The position numbers were made by a program, and so were the translations under genes. A stretch of DNA of 64,000 nt from Candidatus Vallotiella adelgis. Its GTDB lineage: Bacteria > Pseudomonadota > Gammaproteobacteria > Burkholderiales > Burkholderiaceae. The DNA lies in the NCBI RefSeq assembly GCF_020541305.1, contig NZ_CP047396.1, positions 992,001 through 1,056,000 on the forward strand, given 5' to 3'. Shown piece after piece: positions 41,218 to 51,044 of this stretch (within the stretch, counting starts at the first letter, position 1; each line of letters begins with the position of its first letter). The notes beneath the pieces were generated by a model. That model did not search any database, was not told the origin of the DNA, and worked only from the letters and a program-made list of their open reading frames with translations.

Positions 41218-41235
41218 CATGCCCTTCGGGGCATG
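41218..41235. repeat. Perfect hairpin with cUUCGg tetraloop
   Basis: CATGCCC-TTCG-GGGCATG is a 7-bp perfect stem closed by a C(UUCG)G loop on the plus strand, in a locally GC-rich patch of an otherwise eroded spacer. No T-run follows. Either part of a structured RNA or a leftover of a lost gene. Confidence 0.55.
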
Positions 41236-41580
41236 TCGTATCCCTACCCTGTTTTCGTCAATACCTCACTAATTTCTAAGGATCGCCCTAAAGATCACAG
41301 TATCAGTATGCTCGACATTAGAGCTCAGCAACGCTGAGCAAAGCTATCTTTGGTGACGGTCTCTGAAAAACGATACGATATAAATTAAGGTTTAAACCAA
41401 TTTCTTTCCTACATCTATTAAAAATCGGACGCTAAATACACGAGAACTGCCCTGTTTTTCGAAGGCAAATACTATAAATGTAGATCTATCCGAGAGGAAC
41501 AGTATCACCTATAAAAGTAGCGCTATTATATTTTTTGAATGATTGAAACCGGTCAATTAGCTACGATCCTATATCACCTC

Positions 41581-41604
41581 TCCATGATTGGTAGGAATCA
41601 TGGA
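41581..41604. repeat. 9-bp perfect inverted repeat
   Basis: TCCATGATT and AATCATGGA pair exactly around a 6-base loop (GGTAGG). It lies about 70 bases beyond the ssb terminator hairpin. Function unknown. Confidence 0.45.
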
Positions 41605-41672
41605 TATTCCCTATTGCATCAAGTTACTAATCATCAGTCAATTAAAACAAGGCTGTGCTACACACCAGTAAT

Positions 41673-41709
41673 CAAAAACCTAAAACCATCAGGGTTTCAG
41701 GTTTTTTTG
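41673..41709 (-). terminator. Rho-independent terminator of ssb
   Basis: Read on the minus strand, AAACCTGAAACC pairs with GGTTTTAGGTTT (one G-U pair) around a short loop and is followed by a T-rich end (GGTTTTTG). It stands about 25-60 bases after the ssb stop, the classic position. Confidence 0.75.
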
Positions 41710-41733
41710 TTTATATAGGAGAAAAGTCATTAT

Positions 41734-42237
41734 TCAGAATGGAATATCATCATCCATATCGTCGAATCCACTACTAGTGGGTGCTCCTGGAGCGTTCGGG
41801 CTGGCAACTGTACTCTGGCGAGCCCCCCCGGAACCACCGCCTTTGCCCTGCAGAGACCCACTGAGAGCACTGCTGCTACCAAGGTCATTGCCAGCTGAGC
41901 CACTCCGTCCACCTAACAGCTGCATGTTGTCCACAACGATTTCAGTCGAGTAACGGTCCTGGCCGCTCTGATCTTGCCATTTCCTCGTTCGAAGACGTCC
42001 CTCAAGGTATACAGGCGAGCCTTTCTTTAAAAATTCAGCAGCGATCTCCGCTAAACGACCGAAGAATACAACACGGTGCCACTCAGTTAGCTCCTTGAAT
42101 GCACCCGATGCTTTGTCTTTATACCGGTCTGTTGTTGCCAGACGAATATTAGTTACCGCATCTCCGCTTGGCAGATAGCGCGTTTCAGGGTCGGCGCCGA
42201 GATTTCCAACGAGAATTACTTTATTGACCGATGCCAT
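41734..42237 (-). CDS. ssb: Single-stranded DNA-binding protein
   Basis: Tetrameric protein that coats single-stranded DNA and recruits repair and replication partners. Start at [20 protein letters not shown] (42237) with GGAG upstream; the frame is open for 20 more codons that are not family-like. The OB fold (about residues 1-110) includes [29 protein letters not shown] and [15 protein letters not shown] Gly/Ser-rich linker follows, then the acidic tip DDMDDDIPF that binds partner proteins. 167 residues, normal. A C7 run at about 41824-41830 encodes GGG in the linker. Confidence 0.97.
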   Translation of the reverse strand: MASVNKVILVGNLGADPETRYLPSGDAVTNIRLATTDRYKDKASGAFKELTEWHRVVFFGRLAEIAAEFLKKGSPVYLEGRLRTRKWQDQSGQDRYSTEIVVDNMQLLGGRSGSAGNDLGSSSALSGSLQGKGGGSGGARQSTVASPNAPGAPTSSGFDDMDDDIPF

Positions 42238-42307
42238 ATTTGTACTGTTCTCCAGTTTTTCGATATGCGTTACACGAAGAGTCAGATGCATGGTCAATGC
42301 GTCACTC

Positions 42308-43430
42308 CCGCATCTAGGTGGGCGGTAGCACCTTCATCGGGTTCGGCAATGATAAGCTATGTGAGAACACTAGCACAGAATAAGCTGCACGTACTGAAGC
42401 ATCGATATTCGGATCGAGAAACTCACTGAATGTTGCTACTCGCCGCAAGACTAGACGCCTGCATTATATTATAGACACCAATTGTAGTGTTTTTATATAT
42501 TTCAGGTACAGAGCCTAGTTAACAATGACGACTGCGATGCTTTATCATATTGAGCCCAGTCAAGTCGATAAATAAAATAGTAGATATTGCTATCGACATA
42601 TGTTCTGCCCTGGAAAGCGCAAGTTTTTGATTAGACAAGTGACGATTCCCGAAAGCATCTCGGCTTTCATCTAACAGCGCCTCTTGGCTATGATAACTGC
42701 GGGCACTTTTACTATACAAAGAGTGGCACAATCGAAAAAATACACTTTCTAATGCCACATAACCGGCAGCTTCTGGATCCTACTAGGATCTGCGGCATGG
42801 CGACAAACAGTACAGGCTTGTCTGCGCGTATTATAAACACGCTGTAGTGTCTCCTTAGAAGTGCACTGTGATGCAGCACTTTTTAGGTAGCACGCTTATA
42901 ACCTGGAATCAGATGTGACGCTGGATCAGGCGCGATTTACAGAACTACTACCATCGAAAACATAGACAGTACGAATATTGTTGTAAACAGGTCTTTTATA
43001 CTAATTGTCGCATACAGCACCGGCGCGTCAATAACTCATGTTACTGTCTTTATACAGCGGTAATCGCTTATTAGGTCAGTGATCGGTGCGAGTACGGCTG
43101 AGGAAATTGCATTTGTGCCTTACAGTGTAGAAAGCGGGCGATAATCTAGTGAATATTATCCACAAACGCGGCACCGTAGGCCCTAAGTTGAAAGGGTTGC
43201 CAACCTAACGTTGATTAACGCTTTGCACCCGATTCAGTCGCATTAGTCGCATCATTGCCCGTAAAAATATACAATAATGCCCGCATCACAACGCAGATAC
43301 CTAGCACGAAATCGAGCATGTATAACGAAAACTGACGCAAGCGAGACGGTTGCACACAGCCGCCTCGTGCATATTTGCGAAAGAGATCTTCAGGTGAGCG
43401 AAAAGCCTGCTGTGCAATGCTAGATTGCAC
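42308..43430 (-). pseudogene. Major facilitator superfamily transporter pseudogene
   Basis: The Burkholderia MFS gene that precedes ssb is still recognisable in pieces on the minus strand: QFSLYMLDFVLGICVVMRAL at the N-terminal helix (family SLAGIYALRMLGLFMIMPVF), ISTILFIDLTGLNMIKHRS (family AAILFVYFLGFNILEASQPS), and TTIGVYNIMQASSLAASSN (family AAAGVYNTTQSIGLALGG). Stops and frame changes occur throughout. Most of the roughly 1.2-kb length is still present, so decay has been by point changes and small indels rather than by a large deletion. Confidence 0.75.
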
Positions 43431-43527
43431 TTCTAAACATTAAGACTGGATGGCACGAATCAAGAAACAGCTGACATGATTAGAAAAGAAATCGTCGTAC
43501 ACTTATTTCCTAAATAACGTCTCGGAC

Positions 43528-44760
43528 GTGATTACCTATTACCAAAGCGCAGCACAGACATTCGCTGTCGGGAAGCGAAACACAGTGCATTCGTCTTTCA
43601 GAATAGATTGGCTGAGGCTGCTCGGTGGCCTTCATCTTCTAGATAAGCTGTCGATCAAGTCTGTATTAGCGCAACAATGCGCTAGATTAATCAAGGCATT
43701 GAAATGCCTGCGCGATCTAGGTAACTTAATCATTGTTGTGGCTAGTATTTTTACTGCAGTAGTATGTACTGGATCAACATTAGCCGAACATCCTATAAGA
43801 CTACGGAAACAATTTAAAGTATGTGAGATAGATTTTCTGATGGATGTACTCACCTGCGTAGCTAGTAAGTCAAGTTTGGGAAAGTCTATGCTAATTAACG
43901 ATACGCATGTACTATGCGACCGCATACTATTTGTATAGCGTAGTGACTAAAGCCACTATGTGTGGTGTCACGCTGGAAGCAGCATTTGGATCAAATGTGA
44001 GCGACATTGGCTAGTCGCCGATCGGCATACGCCACGCTCAAACCCAGCTATCTACACCCACCGTCTTAGTTTGCGTTAATACGCGAGTGATTCACTAGTG
44101 TACCGGTGGCCGAGAAACGCGTCTATAATCTGAGACGGTTTTTGTTTGACATTACAGGTCACAAGTAAACCGCTACCATTTGCGTCAAGGCGACGGTGAA
44201 CTAAAAGTAGAGATGCACTTTTTAACCGATGCTTATGTTCTATATGATTATCAGAGTAAGCGGTACAATCTGGAGACGCTAGAAATTAGTATAAGGGCTG
44301 CAGCATTAGCACGGTGTCGACAAGCTATAAAATATACGTGTAAGCTCTTCGCAACGCTTAGTAGTAGCAGTAACACGCAAGCTTAAGATGCTGCTGAATA
44401 TTGGACTGGATATATCTAGATTAACCAGTCCGCGACTTCATAATCTCTCGGAGAATCATAACAAATTAAACTTTCTCTGGAACTGAGTAAACGTGATCTC
44501 ACGCTTAATATCTTAGATAAGCCAATAACCCAGTCTGTACTTGCACAACATCGCACTGCTACTAGCAGGTGTTTACCGCATGCTGGATTATAGAAATACG
44601 ATTGTCCTTATCGAAGACAATCTAGATGTAGTCAAGATGGGTAATAATCTTGTCACTCTCGTACCGAATAGTCAGACGCACTAGCAGTGGTCGTGCTATT
44701 GCGCAGGACGCGCCCGAAAATATGGCAATCATCTAAGCAAAACTTTAGTAGACAGTTCCT
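43528..44760 (+). pseudogene. uvrA: uvrA pseudogene (excinuclease ABC subunit A), second half
   Basis: Legible in order on the plus strand: RIDWLRLLGGLHLLDKLS, ARLIKALKCLRDLGNLIIVV (end of the first ABC domain), IDFLMDVLTCVASKSSLGKS with MLINDTH (second Walker A, family TCVTGVSGSGKSTLINDTL), NVSDIG*SPIGIRHAQTQLS (family [20 protein letters not shown]), RQGDGELKVEMHFLTDAYV with KRYNLETLEI, NIGLDISRLTSPRLHNLSEN, LSLELSKRDLTLNILDKPI, IALLLAGVYRMLDYRNTIVL, IEDNLDVVK, and AQDAPENMA. The zinc-finger cysteines and both ABC signature motifs are lost. The first half of the gene (about 1.5 kb) is missing. Stops and frameshifts make it non-functional. Confidence 0.95.
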
Positions 44761-44861
44761 AGAGCCCCCCCGATCAACGCACGGTAGGTTCTATAGAACT
44801 CATATATACATTACGCAGCGCCCTATACGCTTGTGAGTCAAGAGAAGTAACAAGGATTGTG

Positions 44862-45992
44862 ATGGCAACAGAATACGAAGTAGTTCGCCAGAGTAATGGC
44901 GACTCAGAAAGCAATGCGGTGTACAAACAGCATTCAGCGCAGCCGACTCCGGCATGTAGTCACGTCAATAATTCGTCCGGACCTCTGTCGTTACTCCGGC
45001 TTTCGGCAGTAGATATCGCGAGTTATCTGTTTATGATTATTGCGATGGTACTGGTCATGAAGCTAAAACTACTGAGTGCGCTTCTTACAGGACTGCTCGT
45101 CCATCAGATTATTCGCCAGATTTTTCCACTGCTGGAGAATTATCTACCCAGCCAGCGTGCTCGGTTATTGGCAGTTATATCCTTCTCCTGCACAGCAGTA
45201 GCCGTTCTCACTGGTATCTCGATGAGCATCATATACCATCTGAAAAAGAATATTTCTGGAATACAAGTGATTTTTGAGAAGATAATACAGCGCTTCGAAC
45301 ATGAGCACGCTCGAATTCCAGCTTGGTTATTAACGTATATTCCGAATAACGCCGCTGAGATCGAGGCAAAGATAACCGCCTTACTGCACTCTCACGCGCC
45401 GCAGATTCGGGCAGGTGGAAAGACTGTGATACATAGCATCGCGCATGTGCTACTCGGCATCATCCTTGGCGCAGTCGTGACTATCAGCGCGAAACATTGT
45501 TCGAAACGTGCGCCGCTAGCTGCAGCACTAGCTACTCGGATATCAAGATTTGCAGAAGCGTTTCAACGGATCGTGTTTGCCCAAGTCAAGATTTCAGCAG
45601 TCAATACACTCCTCACTAGCATATATCTGCTGATCGCACTGCCGATTTTCCATTTTCAGCTGCCGCTGTCTAAGACGCTGGTAATTTTCACATTTGTAGT
45701 CGGACTGTTGCCGGTGATTGGAAATCTAGTCTCAAATACTATAATTGTGACGATCTCGCTGGCCTCTGGGATCGGCGTTGCAATATCATCACTCGCGTTC
45801 TTAATAATAATCCACAAGATGGAGTACCTCTTAAACGCACGTATCGTTGGTAGCGAGATCGACGCTCAAGCATGGGAACCAATAATCGCAATGGTAGTTA
45901 TGGAAGCAGCGTTCGGGCTGCTTGGTATCATCGCAGCGCCAATTTTTTATGCCTACATCAAGCGTGAGTTAACACTTTCAAAATTAATCTAA
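44862..45992 (+). CDS. AI-2E family (PerM-like) membrane permease
   Basis: Multi-pass inner-membrane protein of the AI-2E/PerM transporter family; substrate not known. ATG at 44862 is preceded by AAGGA at a 5-base distance; a GTG three bases earlier is also possible. About 376 residues with hydrophobic segments near residues 50-70, 70-95, 110-130, 200-220, 245-330 and 340-370. The central hydrophilic stretch and the late motif FVVGLLPVIGNLVSNT resemble the family signature (PxIGxxL), and the C-terminus has IVGSEIDAQAWEPIIAMVVM, typical of the family. Its N-terminal 45 residues are low in conservation. A C7 run lies about 90 bases upstream. Confidence 0.85.
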   Translation: MATEYEVVRQSNGDSESNAVYKQHSAQPTPACSHVNNSSGPLSLLRLSAVDIASYLFMIIAMVLVMKLKLLSALLTGLLVHQIIRQIFPLLENYLPSQRARLLAVISFSCTAVAVLTGISMSIIYHLKKNISGIQVIFEKIIQRFEHEHARIPAWLLTYIPNNAAEIEAKITALLHSHAPQIRAGGKTVIHSIAHVLLGIILGAVVTISAKHCSKRAPLAAALATRISRFAEAFQRIVFAQVKISAVNTLLTSIYLLIALPIFHFQLPLSKTLVIFTFVVGLLPVIGNLVSNTIIVTISLASGIGVAISSLAFLIIIHKMEYLLNARIVGSEIDAQAWEPIIAMVVMEAAFGLLGIIAAPIFYAYIKRELTLSKLI

Positions 45993-47311
45993 GATCGGGG
46001 GGTGCAGCTGGCAAAAAGACACACTATCTTTTACTCACTACCTATGCGAAAGGCATACACATTCGACAGATTTAGCCGTTAGTCAATTCAACTGTTGCTT
46101 GTGTGGCGGACTTTCGTCTAAACTTTAGATCGCGTAGTATACAATTATACGGTTTATCTATATTTAAGGCTTGTTAAAAATTTTGTACATACGCCGCCCC
46201 GGCGAGCTAACCTTTCGCGCAGCTAGCTCGATAGTCTTTAAATATACTATTCCAGTATAATGAGAAGCCAATGCTTAGTACTTTTCCGATTTAAAATGAG
46301 GTATTGTTCCAGCTTAGCCTACAGCGCGCTATTAGCTAATAGATCACTCAATAAAAATCAGTATCAGGAAATTCTAAGCTTGCATAACAAAACTACTATG
46401 TAATGTGCGTAGTTTAGAATTTTTGCTAAATAACCAAATGTTCGCACATTTGGATTTTTCGAGTCCGCGTGCGGGCTCGAAGGTTTTCCATCTTACTTAC
46501 AGAAATAAGAGAATCTAATATGCAGGATACCTTGGCCTATTCATAGCATAGGAAATCTTGCTTCACTCATTTATCAGTTGAAAAGTATAGTGGAAACATC
46601 TAGCCAGATTCGGTCTGGAAGCGGAAGCACTACATTATAAAACATACCCCTACCAGGATCGTGTCAAGCAGCCCCGTATCTGATTAGACAATCAGCTCGA
46701 CAATTTTCTTTCTAGATTTGCACAATCCAAAATTATTAGGCGGTAATCAGATGGTAGGCAGTCACTCGGTTTTCTATGCTTTCGTTATAGTCGAATTTCA
46801 AAAATCTGAGTCAGATTCTATCGGCTGATAGCTAATGTATTATTAGTACACAGAAATTGTTCAAGTGTCGTATCGCGGCGATTTATAATCTATCAATATA
46901 TTGTACCGTTCCCGGTGCCACCAGTTCAAAAGATTATTAAAATCTGGCCTCGGTCTCACTGTAACGCTACAGTGACTGGGATAGCATTAAATGCATCAAC
47001 TAGCACGATGTTAGTGTTTGCTGAAGACGAATACCAACTTCTAGTTCTTAGATCGTTTGTCGTAGAAATGACTGTAGCTTTTTACTTTATGGGTTGTTAA
47101 TTTTTTAGTACGCTAGCCAGAATCAAACAGCTTGCCGAAATCTCTAAGACTGTTTTTACAACACTCTTTAATCCATGTCGTTTACTATAGCGTATTAAGA
47201 ACTACCATGCAATCAGAGAGCTCTCAAGTCACTTAATAGTACCATTAACTCTCCGGGAACTGCATCGCCTAGTATAAGGCATGTATGAATACTGTTTGCT
47301 ATACTTTAAAA
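45993..47311. other. Spacer between the permease and kdsD
   Basis: About 1.3 kb. Burkholderia has a CPA2-type cation/proton antiporter gene divergent from kdsD here. On the minus strand near 47130 the peptide QSLRDFGKLF recalls QNLAEFGVVF of that family, but support is too weak to annotate. The open frame at 46915-47100 (plus) is probably chance. Two adjacent hairpins at 46434-46481 are listed separately. Confidence 0.45.
46434..46481 (+). terminator. Tandem hairpins, first one terminator-like
   Basis: CCAAATG/CATTTGG (46434-46440 and 46447-46453, loop TTCGCA) is followed by ATTTTT, like a small rho-independent terminator. Five bases later TTCGAGTCCGC pairs with GCGGGCTCGAA (46458-46481, one wobble pair, 2-base loop), followed by GGTTTTCC. 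It lies about 440 bases after the permease gene. Confidence 0.5.
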
Positions 47312-48295
47312 ATGATAGCAAACATCAATGGCACTCGGGTATTGCGGATAGCACAACACGTGCTCAACATCGAGTCAGATGCGATCCGAGGACTCAGTGC
47401 AGGACTAAACGACGAATTTGTCATCGCTGTAGAAATGTTACTGGCTTGCAAGGGACGTGTGGTCGTTTCTGGAATCGGAAAGTCGGGTCACATTGCGCGC
47501 AAGCTAGCGGCAACTCTAGCAAGCACCGGCACACCCGCGTTCTTCGTGCATCCAGCCGAAGCGAGTCACGGTGACCTAGGGATGATTACCGCTGAAGATG
47601 TATTCATCGGTTTATCTAACTCCGGCGAATCAGAGGAACTAATTGCAGTCCTGCCGCTAGTCAAGCGACTCGGCGTAAAATTAATCGCAGTAACCGGACG
47701 GGCAGAATCAAGCATAGCTAGGCTAGCTGATGCGAATTTGCATGTGCGCGTAGAAAAAGAGGCATGCCCGTTAAACCTCGCGCCTACAGCTAGCACTACA
47801 GCTACGCTAGCACTTAGCGATGCGTTGGCGGTAGCGGTATTCGACGCACGCGGATTTTCCGGCGATGATTTCGCTCGCTTGCATCCAGGCGGCACCTTAG
47901 GACGCCGCCTGTTAACCTATGTGCGTGACGTAATGCGAACCGGCAGTGACGTACCTCTTGTGTCGCTATCTGCAACGGTACGGGATGCGTTATTTGAGAT
48001 TACTGAAAAACGGCTTGGTATGACCGCAATTGTTGACCAGGATTCGCGTGTGGAAGGTATTTTCACAGATGGTGATTTGCGTCGCATATTAGAGCACACA
48101 GGCAATATATTTAACCTGCCGATTACCGACATCATGACATACAAGCCACGTACGATTAGCGCAGGGCAATTAGCTGTAGAAGCCTTGGAGCTGATGGAGC
48201 GATTCCATATTAACCAGATGCTAGTCGTCGACGCCCATGGCATTCTGATCGGCGCCCTTAATACGCATGACCTTTTTTCCGCCAAAGTCATCTAA
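47312..48295 (+). CDS. kdsD: D-arabinose 5-phosphate isomerase
   Basis: Converts ribulose 5-phosphate to arabinose 5-phosphate, the entry step to Kdo for LPS. Start chosen at MIANINGTRVLRIAQHVL (47312), the family N-terminus; the frame is open to 47285. The SIS isomerase domain shows VVVSGIGKSGHIARKLAATL, HPAEASHGDLGM, GLSNSGESEEL and NLAPTASTTATLALSDALAV; two CBS domains follow (from DVMRTGSDVPLVS to the end, with FTDGDLRR and ALNTHDLF). 327 residues, full length. It begins the kdsD-kdsC-lptC-lptA-lptB unit, with spacing of 7, 3 and about 40 bases and then an overlap. Confidence 0.96.
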   Translation: MIANINGTRVLRIAQHVLNIESDAIRGLSAGLNDEFVIAVEMLLACKGRVVVSGIGKSGHIARKLAATLASTGTPAFFVHPAEASHGDLGMITAEDVFIGLSNSGESEELIAVLPLVKRLGVKLIAVTGRAESSIARLADANLHVRVEKEACPLNLAPTASTTATLALSDALAVAVFDARGFSGDDFARLHPGGTLGRRLLTYVRDVMRTGSDVPLVSLSATVRDALFEITEKRLGMTAIVDQDSRVEGIFTDGDLRRILEHTGNIFNLPITDIMTYKPRTISAGQLAVEALELMERFHINQMLVVDAHGILIGALNTHDLFSAKVI

Positions 48296-48302
48296 TTTAA
48301 CT

Positions 48303-48833
48303 ATGACCCTAACAATAACTGAGCGCGCCGCACGCGTTAAGCTGATGATATTCGACGTGGATGGCACGCTAACCGATGGCACGTTGTACTTCACGCCAGA
48401 CGGCGATGCAATCAAGGGCTTTAACTCGATGGATGGGCATGGATTAAAACTGCTCGAGCAAGCCGGCATCGCAACCGCGATCATCACTGGACGCAATTCG
48501 AAAATCGTTGAATTACGCGCGCGCGAGATCCGTGTGTCACACTTATACCAAGGTATGAGCAACAAGCTCATCGCATTCGATAAATTGCTGAATATTTCTG
48601 GTGTTAGCGCGAACGAATGTGGGTACATGGGCGACGACTGGCCTGATCTAGCAATTATGCTACGCATTGGTTTTTCCGCCGCGCCAGCGGGCGCTCACCC
48701 CGAAGTACGCAATCGCGCGCACTTGGTCACCACCGCACGTAGCGGGCACGGCGCTGCTCGAGAGGTTATTGATATAATACTGCGTGCCCAAGACCGATAT
48801 GGTAGTCTGCTTGCCGCGGCGTACCAAAGTTAA
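48303..48833 (+). CDS. kdsC: 3-deoxy-D-manno-octulosonate 8-phosphate phosphatase
   Basis: HAD-family phosphatase that releases Kdo for LPS synthesis. Start at MTLTITERAARVKLMIFDVD (48303), 7 bases after the kdsD stop; an in-frame ATG at 48267 lies inside kdsD and adds residues not seen in the family. The DxD motif is in IFDVDGTLTDG, followed by FNSMDGHGLKLL, TAIITGRNSKIV, the Lys in SNKLIAFDKLL and the acidic pair in YMGDDWPDLAIM. 176 residues, normal length. Confidence 0.95.
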   Translation: MTLTITERAARVKLMIFDVDGTLTDGTLYFTPDGDAIKGFNSMDGHGLKLLEQAGIATAIITGRNSKIVELRAREIRVSHLYQGMSNKLIAFDKLLNISGVSANECGYMGDDWPDLAIMLRIGFSAAPAGAHPEVRNRAHLVTTARSGHGAAREVIDIILRAQDRYGSLLAAAYQS

Positions 48834-48836
48834 ACT

Positions 48837-49442
48837 ATGCCTGAGATACGCTCATCCTCCTGGATGCTACTCGTAATCATAGGGGCACTCACATCCGGCA
48901 CATACTGGCTTCTGCAAAACGCGTTTCTACATCCGTCGCAACTACTATCAGTAGCCAAAGTTCATGTACCAGACTATTTCGCCGACTATCTTTCTATCTC
49001 GATTCTAGCTGGAAGTGACATAACGCAGTACCGGCTTGCGGCCGAATCGATGGTTCACTACGAAGACGATGCTGCAACGTATGTGACGCTGCCGGCAATC
49101 CGTATATTTTTACCGGGGCAGCCGGTCGTCACTGCCACTAGCAAGTGTGGCCGTATTAATGCGGATGGTTCAATCATAGACTTATACGACGATGCACGCA
49201 TAGTGCGCAACGCAGGTCTGACCGATTATTCGATACAAGCTGACTCCAAGCACTTTCGAGTTATGACTGACAGCGCTGTCATTAAAACTGAGCAACCAGT
49301 TAAACTGGTGCGCGGTCTGTCAAAAATGACAGGAAATGGCATGGTTTACAACCACGCAACTCGTGAAATTCGTTTACTGGGCCAGGTACACGGCGTAATT
49401 GCTGAACCTAATACAGTAACCCATGAACCGCTTAGTTACTGA
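48837..49442 (+). CDS. lptC: LPS export ABC transporter periplasmic protein LptC
   Basis: Bitopic inner-membrane protein of the LPS transport bridge, passing LPS from LptB2FG to LptA. One N-terminal membrane segment (about residues 9-27, WMLLVIIGALTSGTYWLLQN) is followed by a beta-jellyroll domain including PDYFADYLSISILAGSDITQ and the C-terminal GNGMVYNHATREIRLLGQVHG, the family's closing block. 201 residues, normal. It begins 3 bases after kdsC. Confidence 0.92.
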   Translation: MPEIRSSSWMLLVIIGALTSGTYWLLQNAFLHPSQLLSVAKVHVPDYFADYLSISILAGSDITQYRLAAESMVHYEDDAATYVTLPAIRIFLPGQPVVTATSKCGRINADGSIIDLYDDARIVRNAGLTDYSIQADSKHFRVMTDSAVIKTEQPVKLVRGLSKMTGNGMVYNHATREIRLLGQVHGVIAEPNTVTHEPLSY

Positions 49443-49482
49443 CTAGTTACTGACAGGCACTTTTTTCTTGTACAACGCGTGT

Positions 49483-50175
49483 ATGAATCTAATTTTGGGC
49501 AGCCTCGCCTCTAAATATATACAACATTCTAGATATTATAAACGTGTCTTTACGTCAGGAAAAAAGATCGTGTTGTTATTAGCTGCCGCGATTCCGCTTA
49601 TTTTTTTTCTACCGATTGCATACGCTGAGCGTGCTGACCGCGACAAGCCGCTACATATCGAAGCGGACAATATGACATACAATGATCTAAAGAAACTTAC
49701 AATCTTTACTGGCCACGTTATCGCTACCAAAGGTACGATCTTGATCCGCGCAGACTGTGCAAAAATCAGGCAAGATCCGCAAGGATACCGCCATTTCATG
49801 GGTAGCAGTAATGGAATCACTCTGCCATATTTTCGGCAAAAGCGCGATGGCATAGATGAATATATCGAAGGCAATGCGGTTCGTATCAACTACGATGGTA
49901 AACGGGACCTAACAACGTTAAGCATGCGTGCTGTTGTACGGCGCTTACATGGACTTTCCAAAGTTATCGATGAAGTACGTGGCAACGTGCTCACGTTTGA
50001 TGGCCAGAAAGACTTTTATACCGCGCGGTCTGGTAGAGATATTACAGGACCAGATAATCCGAGCGGCCGGGTACGTGCAATGCTTACGTCCGACACGGGG
50101 CAGGCTCTAACCCAGCTGGACAGCGCCGTAAAGCTAGCGCCATCTACCATGCTGCACAGAGCATCTCAGCCATGA
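49483..50175 (+). CDS. lptA: LPS transport periplasmic protein LptA
   Basis: Forms the periplasmic filament that carries LPS between LptC and LptD. ATG at 49483 ([19 protein letters not shown]) is preferred to an in-frame TTG at 49468. The N-terminus contains a signal peptide with a late hydrophobic core ([20 protein letters not shown]) and cleavage expected before [13 protein letters not shown]. The OstA domain shows [37 protein letters not shown] and [16 protein letters not shown]. 230 residues. The last 4 bases overlap the lptB start (ATGA), so translation is probably coupled. Confidence 0.92.
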   Translation: MNLILGSLASKYIQHSRYYKRVFTSGKKIVLLLAAAIPLIFFLPIAYAERADRDKPLHIEADNMTYNDLKKLTIFTGHVIATKGTILIRADCAKIRQDPQGYRHFMGSSNGITLPYFRQKRDGIDEYIEGNAVRINYDGKRDLTTLSMRAVVRRLHGLSKVIDEVRGNVLTFDGQKDFYTARSGRDITGPDNPSGRVRAMLTSDTGQALTQLDSAVKLAPSTMLHRASQP

Positions 50176-50951
50176 GTGTATCAGCTCTTCCCATATTTAC
50201 CGAGGCTATAACTAGCAAGTTATCTGTGCGAAACTTGCGAAAACGTTACGGTGCACGTACCGTCGTCAAGGATGTATCTCTTAACGTGAGAAGCGGCGAA
50301 GTCGTTGGACTGCTTGGACCGAATGGCGCTGGCAAGACAACCTCGTTTTATATGATCGTCGGACTTATTCCGCTTGATTCTGGTGAGATCATACTAAACG
50401 ACACGCCGATTAGTATGCTAGCGATCCACAAGCGTGCCAAGATGGGATTATCCTATTTACCGCAAGAGGCGTCAGTATTTCGTAAGCTCTCCGTCAATGA
50501 AAATATCCGTGCAGTGTTGGAGTTACAACTAGCAGAGCATGATAAACCGCTGTCTAAGCGAGCGATAGCTGAACGTGCCAATGCGTTGCTCGAAGAGCTG
50601 AAGATCGCGCACTTGCGCGATAATCTGGCAATATCGCTATCCGGCGGTGAGCGGCGCCGTGTGGAGATCGCACGCGCGCTTGCTACCTGCCCTAGTTTTA
50701 TCCTACTCGATGAGCCATTTGCTGGCGTAGATCCAATTGCTGTACTAGAAATCCAGAAGATCGTACGTTTTTTAAAAGATCGAGGAATTGGCGTCTTGAT
50801 CACAGATCATAATGTGCGAGAGACTCTTGGCATCTGTGATCACGCGTACATTATCAACGATGGTAGTGTTCTTGCGCATGGCTCACCCAAGACAATCATT
50901 ATGAACGAGAGCGTACGACGCGTCTACTTAGGCGAACATTTCTGTATGTAA
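50172..50951 (+). CDS. lptB: LPS export ABC transporter ATP-binding protein LptB
   Basis: Cytoplasmic ATPase that powers LPS extraction with LptFG. Walker A is [16 protein letters not shown] (near residue 45), the ABC signature [15 protein letters not shown], Walker [14 protein letters not shown], and the H-loop [11 protein letters not shown]. 259 residues, including about 18 extra residues before the usual start ([12 protein letters not shown]). ATG overlaps the lptA stop. In Burkholderia rpoN follows immediately; here its place holds a pseudogene. Confidence 0.96.
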   Translation: MSVSALPIFTEAITSKLSVRNLRKRYGARTVVKDVSLNVRSGEVVGLLGPNGAGKTTSFYMIVGLIPLDSGEIILNDTPISMLAIHKRAKMGLSYLPQEASVFRKLSVNENIRAVLELQLAEHDKPLSKRAIAERANALLEELKIAHLRDNLAISLSGGERRRVEIARALATCPSFILLDEPFAGVDPIAVLEIQKIVRFLKDRGIGVLITDHNVRETLGICDHAYIINDGSVLAHGSPKTIIMNESVRRVYLGEHFCM

Positions 50952-51044
50952 TCCCGTCACCACCTACAGTCAGCACTAACAGTGCAATACTACCGAGATA
51001 GCGGTTGGATGCGCATTTTCATGCATGGCACAGACTTTTGACTG

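Larger units (their letters stand above)
40582..41672. other. Spacer between queF and the ssb terminator
   Basis: About 1.1 kb, no gene recognised. It carries two perfect hairpins listed separately (41218-41235 and 41581-41604). The region 41130-41290 is GC-richer than its flanks and could encode a structured RNA. Confidence 0.5.

Noticed and set aside
42298-42360. GC-rich stretch after the ssb start suggesting an rRNA fragment
   Set aside because: It reads as the C-terminal end of the dead MFS gene on the minus strand and lacks any rRNA signature I know.
46458-46481. TTCGAGTCC motif resembling a tRNA T-arm
   Set aside because: No acceptor, D or anticodon arms can be built around it; it is part of a simple hairpin.
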